64,000 nucleotides of DNA. Source: Bacteroidota bacterium (lineage in GTDB: Bacteria; Bacteroidota; Ignavibacteria; Kapaibacteriales; Kapaibacteriaceae). Position 1 is the first letter of the stretch, and each line of letters begins with the position of its first letter. The position numbers were made by a program, and so were the translations under genes. The notes beneath the pieces are model-generated. The model was not told the origin of the DNA. It saw nothing but the letters and a program-made list of their open reading frames with translations, and made no database searches. Below, in pieces: positions 1-8,723 of this stretch. The stretch lies in NCBI GenBank assembly GCA_018266735.1, contig JAFDZT010000008.1, positions 62,001 through 126,000 of the forward strand, read 5' to 3'.

Positions 1-278
1 GGCGTGATCTCGCGTTCACGGTCGACAAGGATCTGCGTAAGCGGCACGATGCGTTGACGGCGCTTCTTCTTACCCTTCGTGGCCTTCCCTGCCTTACCGC
101 TCTTTGTCGCCTTCACGGCCTTCTTGGACGAGGCGGCCTTTTGCGTCGTGGCGGTCTTCTTCTTCGTCGCTCGATGCTTTTGACGAGCCTCTACCGTACC
201 AACGAGGAGCAACAGGATCAGAACGGAACACAGGGTACGGAGGAAGGCGGCAGGGATATGATGGAGCGGTCGGAACAT
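1..278 (-). CDS. Secreted Lys/Ala-rich protein, N-terminal part only
   Basis: Only the first 92 codons lie in the window; the rest runs off its left edge. The protein starts MFRPLHH, then has a hydrophobic stretch (about residues 9-27, LRTLCSVLILLLLVGTV) followed by AEAR-like residues that fit a signal peptide. Residues 30-75 are a low-complexity linker of Lys, Ala, Thr and Ser, and the visible end reads PLTQILVDREREITP, where a folded domain may begin. Such basic linkers often precede cell-wall-binding or wall-hydrolase domains, but nothing visible shows the function. No Shine-Dalgarno precedes the ATG; a perfect TAAATTTG promoter element sits five bases upstream. Divergent from the enoyl-CoA hydratase gene. 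Confidence 0.7.
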   Translation of the reverse strand, partial: MFRPLHHIPAAFLRTLCSVLILLLLVGTVEARQKHRATKKKTATTQKAASSKKAVKATKSGKAGKATKGKKKRRQRIVPLTQILVDREREIT

Positions 279-283
279 TCGTT

Positions 284-314
284 CAAATTTAGGGCTCCGT
301 GGCTCGGTAGCCAA
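284..314 (-). promoter_or_regulatory. Bacteroidota-type promoter for the Lys/Ala-rich protein
   Basis: On the minus strand TTGG (314-311) is followed after 19 bases by TAAATTTG (291-284), a perfect match to the TAnnTTTG element at -7 with a 3/4 match to TTTG at -33. Only five bases separate it from the ATG at 278, so the transcript would be leaderless or nearly so. Confidence 0.45.
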
Positions 315-338
315 CGGAAAGGGCCGTGTTCTTCTTCG

Positions 339-346
339 TAGTTTTG
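339..346 (+). promoter_or_regulatory. Putative -7 promoter element of the enoyl-CoA hydratase gene
   Basis: TAGTTTTG is a perfect TAnnTTTG match 31 bases before the ATG at 378. No TTTG-like -33 element is seen at the expected distance, so this is weaker than the other promoters in the window. Confidence 0.35.
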
Positions 347-377
347 CACCATTGTCTCTCACATCCCGCAAGCACTT

Positions 378-1157
378 ATGAACGATGTCGTCCTTGTCCA
401 GCCTCGCAACGGTTATGCGATCCTCACGATCAATCGACCCGAGAAACTCAATGCCTTGAACGCCGAAGTGCTCGAAGCGCTTGAGCGAGCCGTTCGAACG
501 CTCGAAGCCGACGCATCGATCCGTTGCGTCGTGATCACCGGTGCCGGCGAGAAGGCCTTTGTGGCCGGTGCTGACATTGCCCAGCTCCATGAGCAGGATG
601 CCCACACGGGTAGACTGTTCGCAGAGTTCGGACAGCGCGTCTTCAATGCCATTGAACGATCCGGCAAACCCTACATCGCCGCCGTGAATGGCTTTGCCCT
701 TGGTGGTGGGTGTGAGCTTGCCATGGCATGTCACATGCGATTTGCTACGGAGAACGCCAAGTTCGGTCAACCCGAGATCAACCTCGGCATCATCCCCGGC
801 TATGGCGGAACACAACGCCTACCGAAGCTCATCGGCGCACCAAAGGCGCTGGAACTCATCCTGGGTGGTGGGATGATCTCTGCAGCAGAAGCATTGTCGC
901 TCGGACTCGTCAATGCCGTGCACCCGCAGGCAGATCTGCTTGCCGTGGTCGAGGCACTCGCACAGAACCTTGCCACCAAGGCGCCACTGGCTCTGCATGC
1001 CTGTTTGGAGGCCGTGCGTGTGGCAGCGGACACATCGCTGCTCGAAGGCCTGCACGCCGAGGCAAGCATTTTCGGTCGAGTATGCGGCACCGCCGATTTC
1101 AAAGAAGGAACCCAAGCGTTTCTCGAGAAGCGCACGGCGCAGTTCAGCGGACGCTAA
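378..1157 (+). CDS. Enoyl-CoA hydratase/isomerase family protein
   Basis: A 259-residue crotonase-fold enzyme of normal length, expected in the cytoplasm to add water across the double bond of 2-enoyl-CoA in fatty-acid (or butyrate-type) beta-oxidation. The oxyanion-hole segments are visible around residues 61-70 (FVAGADIAQL) and 105-112 (GFALGGGC). The two catalytic glutamates of true hydratases are both present: Glu113 in GGGCELAM and Glu133 in FGQPEINLG, followed by the family signature GYGGTQRL. That favours a genuine short-chain enoyl-CoA hydratase over an isomerase; the in vivo substrate cannot be told. waaA starts three bases after its stop, so the two are probably cotranscribed although functionally unrelated. 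Confidence 0.9.
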   Translation: MNDVVLVQPRNGYAILTINRPEKLNALNAEVLEALERAVRTLEADASIRCVVITGAGEKAFVAGADIAQLHEQDAHTGRLFAEFGQRVFNAIERSGKPYIAAVNGFALGGGCELAMACHMRFATENAKFGQPEINLGIIPGYGGTQRLPKLIGAPKALELILGGGMISAAEALSLGLVNAVHPQADLLAVVEALAQNLATKAPLALHACLEAVRVAADTSLLEGLHAEASIFGRVCGTADFKEGTQAFLEKRTAQFSGR

Positions 1158-1160
1158 GGC

Positions 1161-2396
1161 GTGGTCACCCTGATCGACCTGGTCTACAACGTGTTCCTTG
1201 TGCCACTCCTCGCGGCATGGCTACGAAGTCATACGATCCTGGGCGGAAAGCTCCATCTTCGCGTTCGCGACGAAGAGGCAGCCGCAGTGAAGGCCGCACA
1301 GACACACACGGTCGGTCCACGCTTCTGGTTCCATGCGGCCTCCATGGGCGAGTTCGAGCAGTGCATTCCCGTGATCACGGCCATACGCGCATCGGTGCCC
1401 GATGCCGTGATCATCGCCACGTTCACGTCGCCGTCGGGATATCGCCACGTGCAGCGCACGAACGTGGCCGACATCGTCCTCTACCTTCCCGTGGACTCAA
1501 GACGCAATGCCCGTCGATTTTTCGACGTGCTCCGTCCGGATGTTGGCGTGTTCGTACGGTACGATCTCTGGCGAAATCATCTGTTGGAAGCTCGACGCAG
1601 ACATATTCCCGTCCACGTGATCGATGCCACCGTCCCTGCCATGGTTCGCTACCGTTCATTGCGAGGCTGGATCGCCGACATGTATCGTTCGGTGACGTCG
1701 GTCACGGCCATGACGCACGATGACGCCGACCAACTCGGGTCGCTCTTGCAACGCACCGTGCCGTACTTGCCGGATACACGGTACGACCGGATCCTACAGC
1801 GCATCGCCGATCCCGATCCCGCCATTCTTGCCTTGCATCGGTCGGACAAGATCACGGTGATCTTGGGTAGCTCTTGGAGCGAGGACGAGGAGATCTTCCT
1901 TTCCGCCTTTCAACACCTTGCCGATGCACGGATCCGATGCATCATCGTCCCGCATGAGCCCACAGCGGCGCATGTGCAGCGATTGCAGGAGAAGATCGAG
2001 GCAACACTGCTTTCCGCCATCACAGATCCGTCGTTGACGGGGCATGTGATCGTGGATTCAGTTGGGTCGCTGTTGTCGCTCTATGCGATCGCCGATGCAG
2101 CAATGGTCGGTGGCGGATCTGGAGCGGGTGTGCATTCGCTGGCAGAGCCGGCGGGATATGGACTGGCGCTTGCATGTGGTCCGCACATCCAGCGTTCACG
2201 CGACGCAGCCGCCTTACAAGCCGCGGATGCACTCGTGGTCGTCCGAACCACGGCGGATGTGACAGCCTGGTTGCGAACGGTGGTCCTCGACCCGGCAACG
2301 CGCAAACAGTTCGGCGAACGCGCACGGTCCGTGATCACGTCGCGTGCGGGATCCTCACGTCAGTGCGCCGACATGATCATCCGTTCGCTCCCCTAG
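1161..2396 (+). CDS. waaA: 3-deoxy-D-manno-octulosonic acid (Kdo) transferase
   Basis: A 411-residue glycosyltransferase of the GT30 family that transfers Kdo from CMP-Kdo to lipid IVA, the first inner-core step of lipopolysaccharide. Seen: an N-terminal hydrophobic anchor (residues 4-18), the hallmark HAASMGEFEQ near residue 57 carrying the catalytic glutamate, and a glycine-rich C-terminal donor site (VGGGSGAGVHSLAEPAGYG). Length matches the family. The start is a GTG three bases after the upstream stop; no better ATG exists. It shows that the organism makes Kdo-containing LPS, in line with the OstA-like protein at 16-17 kb. Its stop interlocks by four bases (CTAG) with the convergent sugar-dehydrogenase gene. 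Mono- or bifunctionality cannot be decided from sequence. Confidence 0.9.
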   Translation: MVTLIDLVYNVFLVPLLAAWLRSHTILGGKLHLRVRDEEAAAVKAAQTHTVGPRFWFHAASMGEFEQCIPVITAIRASVPDAVIIATFTSPSGYRHVQRTNVADIVLYLPVDSRRNARRFFDVLRPDVGVFVRYDLWRNHLLEARRRHIPVHVIDATVPAMVRYRSLRGWIADMYRSVTSVTAMTHDDADQLGSLLQRTVPYLPDTRYDRILQRIADPDPAILALHRSDKITVILGSSWSEDEEIFLSAFQHLADARIRCIIVPHEPTAAHVQRLQEKIEATLLSAITDPSLTGHVIVDSVGSLLSLYAIADAAMVGGGSGAGVHSLAEPAGYGLALACGPHIQRSRDAAALQAADALVVVRTTADVTAWLRTVVLDPATRKQFGERARSVITSRAGSSRQCADMIIRSLP

Positions 2397-3958
2397 CGAA
2401 CGATGTGTACCGGCACCGACGCTACGTGTGTGCCGGACGTGCACTGCAATACATACATGCCCGGATCCAATGATGAAAGGTCGACGGATGAACCGCTCGA
2501 CGCCATGGTCCCATGCGCAACTGTCGTCGACAACACGCAACGACCGTGCAGATCGATCACGCAGATGCGGCAGTCGTCGGACGTCGCATCGTCCCACTGC
2601 ACCTGCACCATGCCCGATGTCGGGTTGGGGGTGCATCGGAGAGAATTAGTTCCTACGTCAGCATCCCGAATACCTACCGTCCGTGGTGGGGTGAGTTTCA
2701 AGATCATGGTCGTGAGATCATCGCTGCTGAGATAGACCGAACCATCACGATGCAAGGCAAGACCGACGGGTCTCGCCCATGCCTGCTTGGCGATCGAGTC
2801 CGTCATGAATCCCGTGCAGAAGTCACGAACACGATCGGCAATGGTATCTGCGTCCGAGGCGAATTCGAGGAAGACCACTTTATACCCTGAGGCCGGCGTT
2901 CGATTCCACGAACCGCGGAGCGCAATGAAGCAACCATTGGCATACGGCTCGGGAAAGCCCGCGGGAGCGAATTCCATGGCCATAGGGGCTGTGTGAGCAG
3001 TGAGAAGGGCGGCAGGGGGCACCATCGATTCGAAGAGAGCAGTGTCCCTTCCCGTCATCGGGAGGATGTCGCGGTAGTCCCCATTCGAAAGGTCGAACCA
3101 ATTCTTGTAGTGATACGAGAACGGATATCCATAGAAGCCGTTGTCGCGAACAATGTCGACCCATTCCGGTGGGATGTTATCGCCTTGCAGGTCGCTCCCG
3201 TTATTATTGGCCCAGAGTGCTCCGGTGCGCGGATGCAACGTCATTCCCACTGCGTTGCGGATCCCCGTGGCATAGACGCGTCGATCCTTCCCATTCACGT
3301 CAAAGCGTTCGATCATCGCACGCTGCAGCTTGCCGCTCTCCGCTTCCCGATCTGCATTTCCATTACTCCCAACGCTCACATAGAAAGCGTTGTTCAGCGA
3401 ATCGATCACCAACGTCCGCGTACCATGTCGCCCCCCGCTCCAGTTGGGGATCACGGTGCGGTCGATCACCGTGCGACGACCTTCCCAACGAAGATCGCGA
3501 TCGGCATCTTGAAACGCGACCACCCCGGATTGTTGGCAGACGTACATCGTGTCTCTCCAGAACCGAACATCATGTCCGGTCGAGAACCCACTCGCCGCCA
3601 CCACAACGGTATCCGCCACACCGTCCCGGTCTCTATCCGGAAGGGCAAGCACATTCTGTCCGTTCATGTTCGCCACATAGAGCACGCTATCCGGTCCCCA
3701 CGCCATGAACCGTGGTTTGTTCAGTGCAGATCCGGCATAGTACACCGTTGCAGTCCACCCTTCGGGAATGTTGACATATCGGTTGGTCTGCATGCCCGGC
3801 GCACTCTTCCACGCTGGTGGAACGGTGATAAGCGTGCGTACGAGACCGTCGGTCACCATAGGCGTCATGGGAACGGTACCCGGACTCACTTCTTGTCCAC
3901 TTGTTGTACCAACAAGCAATGCTGCTGACAAGATCACATGCACGAAGGTCTTCATCAT
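2393..3958 (-). CDS. Secreted PQQ-type glucose/sorbosone dehydrogenase homologue with T9SS sorting domain
   Basis: A 521-residue protein: signal peptide (residues 1-21, cut near TSG-QEV), a six-bladed beta-propeller like soluble quinoprotein glucose/sorbosone dehydrogenases (about 50-430), and a C-terminal domain (about 440-521) of the Por/type IX secretion sorting type (NPTSGMVQVQW, LDPGMYVLQ, ending VPVHIVR). Propeller features include the region with GGRHGTRTLVID, YATGIRNAVGMTLHP and GDNIPPEWVDIV. Family members oxidise sugars with PQQ, but many environmental homologues have no proven substrate, so enzyme activity is inferred. Expected outside the outer membrane. AAGGA precedes two adjacent ATGs (3958 and 3955). 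A strong terminator hairpin separates it from the upstream surface-protein gene, though read-through may drive it because no promoter motif is seen. Confidence 0.85.
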   Translation of the reverse strand: MMKTFVHVILSAALLVGTTSGQEVSPGTVPMTPMVTDGLVRTLITVPPAWKSAPGMQTNRYVNIPEGWTATVYYAGSALNKPRFMAWGPDSVLYVANMNGQNVLALPDRDRDGVADTVVVAASGFSTGHDVRFWRDTMYVCQQSGVVAFQDADRDLRWEGRRTVIDRTVIPNWSGGRHGTRTLVIDSLNNAFYVSVGSNGNADREAESGKLQRAMIERFDVNGKDRRVYATGIRNAVGMTLHPRTGALWANNNGSDLQGDNIPPEWVDIVRDNGFYGYPFSYHYKNWFDLSNGDYRDILPMTGRDTALFESMVPPAALLTAHTAPMAMEFAPAGFPEPYANGCFIALRGSWNRTPASGYKVVFLEFASDADTIADRVRDFCTGFMTDSIAKQAWARPVGLALHRDGSVYLSSDDLTTMILKLTPPRTVGIRDADVGTNSLRCTPNPTSGMVQVQWDDATSDDCRICVIDLHGRCVLSTTVAHGTMASSGSSVDLSSLDPGMYVLQCTSGTHVASVPVHIVR

Positions 3959-3982
3959 GGCTTCCTTTCATCCTAAAACGAA

Positions 3983-4017
3983 GCATCCCCCTCTTGCGAA
4001 GAGCAAGAGGGGGATGC
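3983..4017 (-). terminator. Intrinsic terminator downstream of the 1496-residue surface protein
   Basis: A perfect 15-bp stem (3983-3997 with 4003-4017) around a five-base loop, rich in C/G, lies between the stop at 4038 and the next minus-strand gene. On the minus strand it is followed by TTCGTTTT, a short U tract. Confidence 0.75.
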
Positions 4018-4037
4018 GTGGAGATAGCCTGTTGGGC

Positions 4038-7000
4038 TTAGCGAACGATGAGAAGCTTCTGTGGCTCGCTGGTGAACGGACCGCTTACAACTTGATAGTA
4101 GTAAACGCCGGCTGGCAGTGTGCTCACGTCGATGGAGAGTTCATACGAACCAGCATCTTGTGGCTGATCGATGATGTCCATGACCTTCGAACCGTTGCTG
4201 TTGTAGAGAACGATCTTCGTCTGAGCGTTCAGACCGATCGAGTAGCTGATGACCGTTGCACCGCTGACCGGATTTGGCGAGATCGGGCTGACCGAATACT
4301 TCGTCGAACCAATGTCAACGATACGCAGTTGCTTTGCACAGTCAAGGATCAACGTCACCTTACCTGGCTCGTTGTTGAAGACAACGAACTTCTTGTTGTT
4401 ACCATCTTGGTCTGGAGCGATGGCAATGTACATCTCAGGTGTGATGTCGCTGGTTTGAACCTTGCCAAGATAGGCGTCGAAGACGATCGTGAAGAGCGGC
4501 TTCTTACCATCAGGCAACAGCGCTGGTGCACCTGGTGCTGCTGTGAAGTCAAGTTCGAAGAATCCTTCTGTTGGCATTCCGGTGACCACCCAACCCTCTG
4601 TGAGGGATCCTTCGGTGATCATCGTTGGACGTGCTTGAAGGATCGACTTGTCATACGATACGCGGATACGGAACTGACGAACGGCGCCAAGGTCGATGCC
4701 TTGTGGAGCATTGCGGAGTTCAACCGGTACGTTCACTGCATCACCGATCTTCACTTGATAGCCCTTACCGATGAAGTCGGTCGTTTCCAGATAGATACCA
4801 TCACCGGTCAGGTATGCCGTGTCTGTTACTTCTGGAGTGCCTTCTACACTGAATGGGATCGAAGCGAGGAATGGCGAACCTGTACGATCTGGAAGGCGAT
4901 TATTGAGGTTCTGACCAGCGCTCTTCTTCGAGACGAAGTCAGGTGTGAAGCGTACGCGCAATACTGCCGTTCCATTTGCAGGAACGTCGATATATGGCGT
5001 TGATGGCGACACGATCTCATACTTGATGTTGTCTGGTCCTTCGATCGCACCGATGTTGATACGGATCGCAGCAGCGAAGCCGTTCTTGACACGTACGTCC
5101 TTCTCGATGGAGTTAAAGACGAACTGCTCGAACGTTTGATCTTCTGCCGTGATCGAACCCTTGATGTCAGCTTCACCGCGGAGCAGTGGAGTTGGATCTT
5201 CAGGTGCATCATCACCGACGATGTATGGGCACTCTTGCAGGCCGGCTGCCTTCGGATCGAAGATCACTGGAACTTGAAGTGCCTCACCGCCGACGAGTTC
5301 AATTGGATTCGTCGTAGATGGTGCATTCGACCAGCTTGGATCGATGGCGAAGTGAACTGCCTTCGGGTTGCTTTGATCGATGGCGATCGATGTGATCGTA
5401 AGCTTCATCGAACCCTTCGTATCGGACGTCAGAGCGTTCGACAGCGATGGGTGTTGATTCGTGATCGTGACCACGCCGGTTGCCTTGTCGCCAACCGTAT
5501 AGATCACTGGATTGCCTTGTGCATCACGTGTCCAGTCGTAGCCCATTGCAACAACGTGTGGCTGACGTGCAGTACCATTGGCATCAGAATATGCTTCGTT
5601 GTTCTCTACACCAGCTGCCTCAGAGTAAACAGAGATGCGATAATCGTAGATCCGCTCAGCGTCACGTGTGCCGGCAACTTCCGTTGGCGTAAACGTCACG
5701 TTGAATGAATACGATGTTGCATTTGGCTGGATCTCGTCAGGAACGTTACCACCTTGGCTCATGAGCGTTGGTCCAAGCGTGAAGTACTTCGCGTCGGCGC
5801 CTTCGATGGCGATACGCTTGATCATCACGGACTTGTTTCCTTCGTTCTTAACAGAAGCCGTTGCTGAGTAGCTGTTGATGCCCTTCGCTACCTGCCACGC
5901 ATCGATGACGCGCTCATCGAACGAAGGAGCAACAACGCTAAGATTTGCTTGCGTTCCTTCACCCTTCCAAACGGAGTTCGACTTGATCTTCTTCGCAGAA
6001 GAGTAGAATGGGACGTCAAGTGCGTGCTTTGCTGGTTCGCCTTGTGGACGATACGTAACATAGAACGTGTGCTTCTCACCCTTCTTGATGGTCAGCGGAA
6101 GCAGCTCATCAAGGTTACGGATGTTCGAGAAGTATTGGCCTTGTGCGTTCTTGTAGTTCGCGACCTTGGCCTTGTCATAACCGGCAACGATGAGGTCAAC
6201 TTGACCGCGGTTCTCGATAACAACCGCCTTCTCAAGTGATCCTGCGACGGGGAGACGGCCCCAATCCTGATCGTAGACGTAGATCGATGGCTCATCGCCA
6301 CGGATCTTGAGTTCCGTAGTGACCTGATCATAGCACTCGAGCTTTGCGATCACAGTGTCGATCTTCTGCTCTGTCGTGGTGATCAGTGCACATACGTTCA
6401 CGACCTTCGACTCTCCAGGTCCCAGCATGAAGGTGCTTGGCTCGAAGGAGAATGTCGTTGGGAAGTGCTTTGCAATGAGGTTCTTGACATTAAGGGCGCG
6501 ATCTTCGCTCTTGTTCGTGAACGTGATCGTGCGGCAGGTCTTGGCATCAAGTGGTGCAACACCGAAGTCGATCGAGGCAGGATCCCATGCGAGCTTATCT
6601 GCCGTATAGGTGTATTCCTTCTCGACATACTTGCCGGAACGCGATACGACGCGGATGATACCGTGAGCGTCCTTCGTTGGATCGATCACGTTCACTTGGA
6701 AGTTCACGGTCTTGTCACCGGAGTTAAAGTTCTCGTCTTCGATGAGAACATAATTCGTCAGCTCTTCAGCATAGACAGCGAAGATCGAACCGCATGTGGA
6801 GTTTTCAGGAAGGATCTTGCCAACGCCCTTGACGTTACCGCAGATCATCTGCTCGAGAACTTGCAGCGAATCATCGCATGGGATAGCAAGGTCGATCGCA
6901 ACCGGCGTACCATAGGCACGACCCATTTGCATACCATCCAGCGAACCGTAATTCCATGCTGCCCAACGGACGTTCTCGGAGACCGACTCAACGACGTGGT

Positions 7001-8528
7001 CGCCGGAACCGATCGGCATGCGGATCTGGGCATATGGCGTGCCATTGATCGTACGAAGCGAGCCACCGGCGATCGAAGCAAGTGCCTTGCCATCGATCTT
7101 GATCTTCGAAACATCTGCCATACGGAAGGCGATGTTGAAGAAGTTGTCCATTCCTTCAGGTGCCGTGAACACACCGTAATTCACCCAGCGATCCGTCGAA
7201 GGAACGTATTCCAACATTGGCATACCGGCTTCAACCGTCGGGTGACCTTGAGGTGTTTCGACGTTCTTGCCATCACGATCCTTGCCGATGGCGACCGGCG
7301 GGATCACGTTCGCCCACGACTTGCCGTACAGACCGCAGAGTGCAGGCTTCGATGTCTTCCAGACGGCTGCCGTTTCTTGCGAGGCCACGATGTACGATTC
7401 GCCCTTGCGAAGTGTCCGGTGATTCCTCATTGTTCCATCTTGACGGACCTCAGAAATGACAGTACCGTCTTCAAGCGAATTGAAGCGGATCACGTCACCC
7501 TTATCGTCGTCGATACCAATGGCGGAGCCTTGGCCGTTCAAATTCCCAACCGTTCGACGAGGTGTGTACATGGATGGAACGGTCACGAACTCCGTACCGG
7601 CCATTTCCGTTGGCAACATGGCATCATGCACGTTGTTACGAACGAAGTGTGCTTCAGCTTGCGCGCCGAAACGTGCGTCGGGAGGTAGAAGATCAGGGAA
7701 GCGCATGATGGCCACCTTCGTGTGACCAGACACAACGCCGACCGGCTTGCTAGCCTTGATGACCGTACCGGAGAGGTCGGTTGTGAATTCCTTCGTGAGT
7801 GGCTCGTCGATCTTACCCTTGATGAGGAAGACCTGGCCCTTCATGAGTTCAACCGTTCCCGTCTTGCCGGCTGGTACGGAAGGATAGTCTGGACCACCTT
7901 CAGTTTCCCATGTTGGTGTGAAGTTCACGACCGTGTTGTCCTTGTCGGCGATCACGATGATCTGACCCGGACGATAGTGGAACTCCGTCTTGCCGTACCG
8001 GTCATTGTAGAAGTTCATGGTCGAATACATCTTTCCCCATGCCTCTACCGGGAGGTGGCGAGCAAGTTCGCCGTTTCCTGTCCATGCTTGATACGTCGAA
8101 ACGGAGATCGGACGGCTTGCCGTTACTTCAAGGCCATAGCCCTTGATAACGTGCGATGTCGTCGACTCATTTCCGTCCGAGCTCGGCATCATGAACGAAC
8201 GAGGGATCGGCACCTTGATGACCTGGTTCGGATTGACCGTGTAGGTCTTGTCGATCTTCGTACCGATGTCATTCTGTGCTGCACTTGTGCGAACACGAAC
8301 AGTGGTCTTGACCTTCGACGAGATGAAGAGCAACATTGGATTTGGCAATGGCTCTTCCGATGCGCTGGCCCACACTTGCGGGAAAGCGACAACGTACTTG
8401 CGACCTTCCACAAGGCCCATCGTGCCCTTGCGTTCAGCCACATCTTGAGCTGACAGCACACCAAGTGCCGCAACCAAGGTAAAGAGAAATACGCCGATGA
8501 ATCGGCGACTAGAGGAAGCAATCCGCAT
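4038..8528 (-). CDS. Giant secreted surface protein: IgGFc-binding-like N-terminus, ASH/choice-of-anchor repeats, T9SS sorting domain
   Basis: 1496 residues from the ATG at 8528, chosen because GGAGAT lies eight bases upstream and the following MRIASSSRRFIGVFLF is a normal signal peptide; an earlier in-frame ATG at 8612 lacks these. Residues about 30-560 resemble the IgGFc-binding-protein N-terminal domain found in many environmental bacterial surface proteins (repeated statements such as KPVGVVSGHTKVAIM and QETAAVWKTSKPALCGLYG). Next come beta-sandwich repeats of the choice-of-anchor/ASH type (SIDFGVAPLDAKTC; FEPSTFMLGPGESKVV), a cohesin-like segment near residue 1290, and a Por sorting domain (SPNPVSGATVISYS, LPAGVYYYQV, ending LLIVR). 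Base composition looks lower in G+C than its neighbours. With its own promoter, Shine-Dalgarno and terminator it may be an abundant surface or filament component; the ligand is unknown. Confidence 0.85.
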   Translation of the reverse strand: MRIASSSRRFIGVFLFTLVAALGVLSAQDVAERKGTMGLVEGRKYVVAFPQVWASASEEPLPNPMLLFISSKVKTTVRVRTSAAQNDIGTKIDKTYTVNPNQVIKVPIPRSFMMPSSDGNESTTSHVIKGYGLEVTASRPISVSTYQAWTGNGELARHLPVEAWGKMYSTMNFYNDRYGKTEFHYRPGQIIVIADKDNTVVNFTPTWETEGGPDYPSVPAGKTGTVELMKGQVFLIKGKIDEPLTKEFTTDLSGTVIKASKPVGVVSGHTKVAIMRFPDLLPPDARFGAQAEAHFVRNNVHDAMLPTEMAGTEFVTVPSMYTPRRTVGNLNGQGSAIGIDDDKGDVIRFNSLEDGTVISEVRQDGTMRNHRTLRKGESYIVASQETAAVWKTSKPALCGLYGKSWANVIPPVAIGKDRDGKNVETPQGHPTVEAGMPMLEYVPSTDRWVNYGVFTAPEGMDNFFNIAFRMADVSKIKIDGKALASIAGGSLRTINGTPYAQIRMPIGSGDHVVESVSENVRWAAWNYGSLDGMQMGRAYGTPVAIDLAIPCDDSLQVLEQMICGNVKGVGKILPENSTCGSIFAVYAEELTNYVLIEDENFNSGDKTVNFQVNVIDPTKDAHGIIRVVSRSGKYVEKEYTYTADKLAWDPASIDFGVAPLDAKTCRTITFTNKSEDRALNVKNLIAKHFPTTFSFEPSTFMLGPGESKVVNVCALITTTEQKIDTVIAKLECYDQVTTELKIRGDEPSIYVYDQDWGRLPVAGSLEKAVVIENRGQVDLIVAGYDKAKVANYKNAQGQYFSNIRNLDELLPLTIKKGEKHTFYVTYRPQGEPAKHALDVPFYSSAKKIKSNSVWKGEGTQANLSVVAPSFDERVIDAWQVAKGINSYSATASVKNEGNKSVMIKRIAIEGADAKYFTLGPTLMSQGGNVPDEIQPNATSYSFNVTFTPTEVAGTRDAERIYDYRISVYSEAAGVENNEAYSDANGTARQPHVVAMGYDWTRDAQGNPVIYTVGDKATGVVTITNQHPSLSNALTSDTKGSMKLTITSIAIDQSNPKAVHFAIDPSWSNAPSTTNPIELVGGEALQVPVIFDPKAAGLQECPYIVGDDAPEDPTPLLRGEADIKGSITAEDQTFEQFVFNSIEKDVRVKNGFAAAIRINIGAIEGPDNIKYEIVSPSTPYIDVPANGTAVLRVRFTPDFVSKKSAGQNLNNRLPDRTGSPFLASIPFSVEGTPEVTDTAYLTGDGIYLETTDFIGKGYQVKIGDAVNVPVELRNAPQGIDLGAVRQFRIRVSYDKSILQARPTMITEGSLTEGWVVTGMPTEGFFELDFTAAPGAPALLPDGKKPLFTIVFDAYLGKVQTSDITPEMYIAIAPDQDGNNKKFVVFNNEPGKVTLILDCAKQLRIVDIGSTKYSVSPISPNPVSGATVISYSIGLNAQTKIVLYNSNGSKVMDIIDQPQDAGSYELSIDVSTLPAGVYYYQVVSGPFTSEPQKLLIVR

Positions 8529-8626
8529 TGCGAGATCTCCCAAAATGGTAGGGTAAGGATTGAACGTTTTCGAAATCATATTCATCATTGTTCTACGCCC
8601 TTTACAGCGCACGTCGCGCTATCATG

Positions 8627-8657
8627 TAAAAATAGCAGGAAATTGCTTTCATGCAAA
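8627..8657 (-). promoter_or_regulatory. Promoter of the 1496-residue surface protein
   Basis: On the minus strand TTTG (8657-8654), exactly 19 bases, then TATTTTTA (8634-8627): a perfect -33 and a 7/8 match to TAnnTTTG. The predicted leader is about 90 bases. An inverted repeat fills the spacer (see 8636-8664). Confidence 0.55.
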
Positions 8658-8664
8658 TTTCCTG
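8636..8664 (-). repeat. Inverted repeat inside the promoter spacer (operator or weak terminator)
   Basis: Arms at 8636-8646 and 8653-8664 are complementary over 11 pairs with one unpaired base, around a six-base loop. The repeat lies between and over the -33 and -7 elements of the surface-protein promoter, where a repressor could bind. Read as RNA on the minus strand it is followed by CTATTTTT, so it might also end the PAP2 transcript. Confidence 0.4.
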
Positions 8665-8723
8665 ACGCTTTTACAGGGATTTTCTGTTTCCTAAGATAGA
8701 ACAACACCTAGATGTTAAAAAGG

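Noticed and set aside
728..1723. A 331-residue plus-strand frame across the enoyl-CoA hydratase and waaA
   Set aside because: Out-of-frame shadow of two well-supported genes, very rich in Arg and His, no domain.
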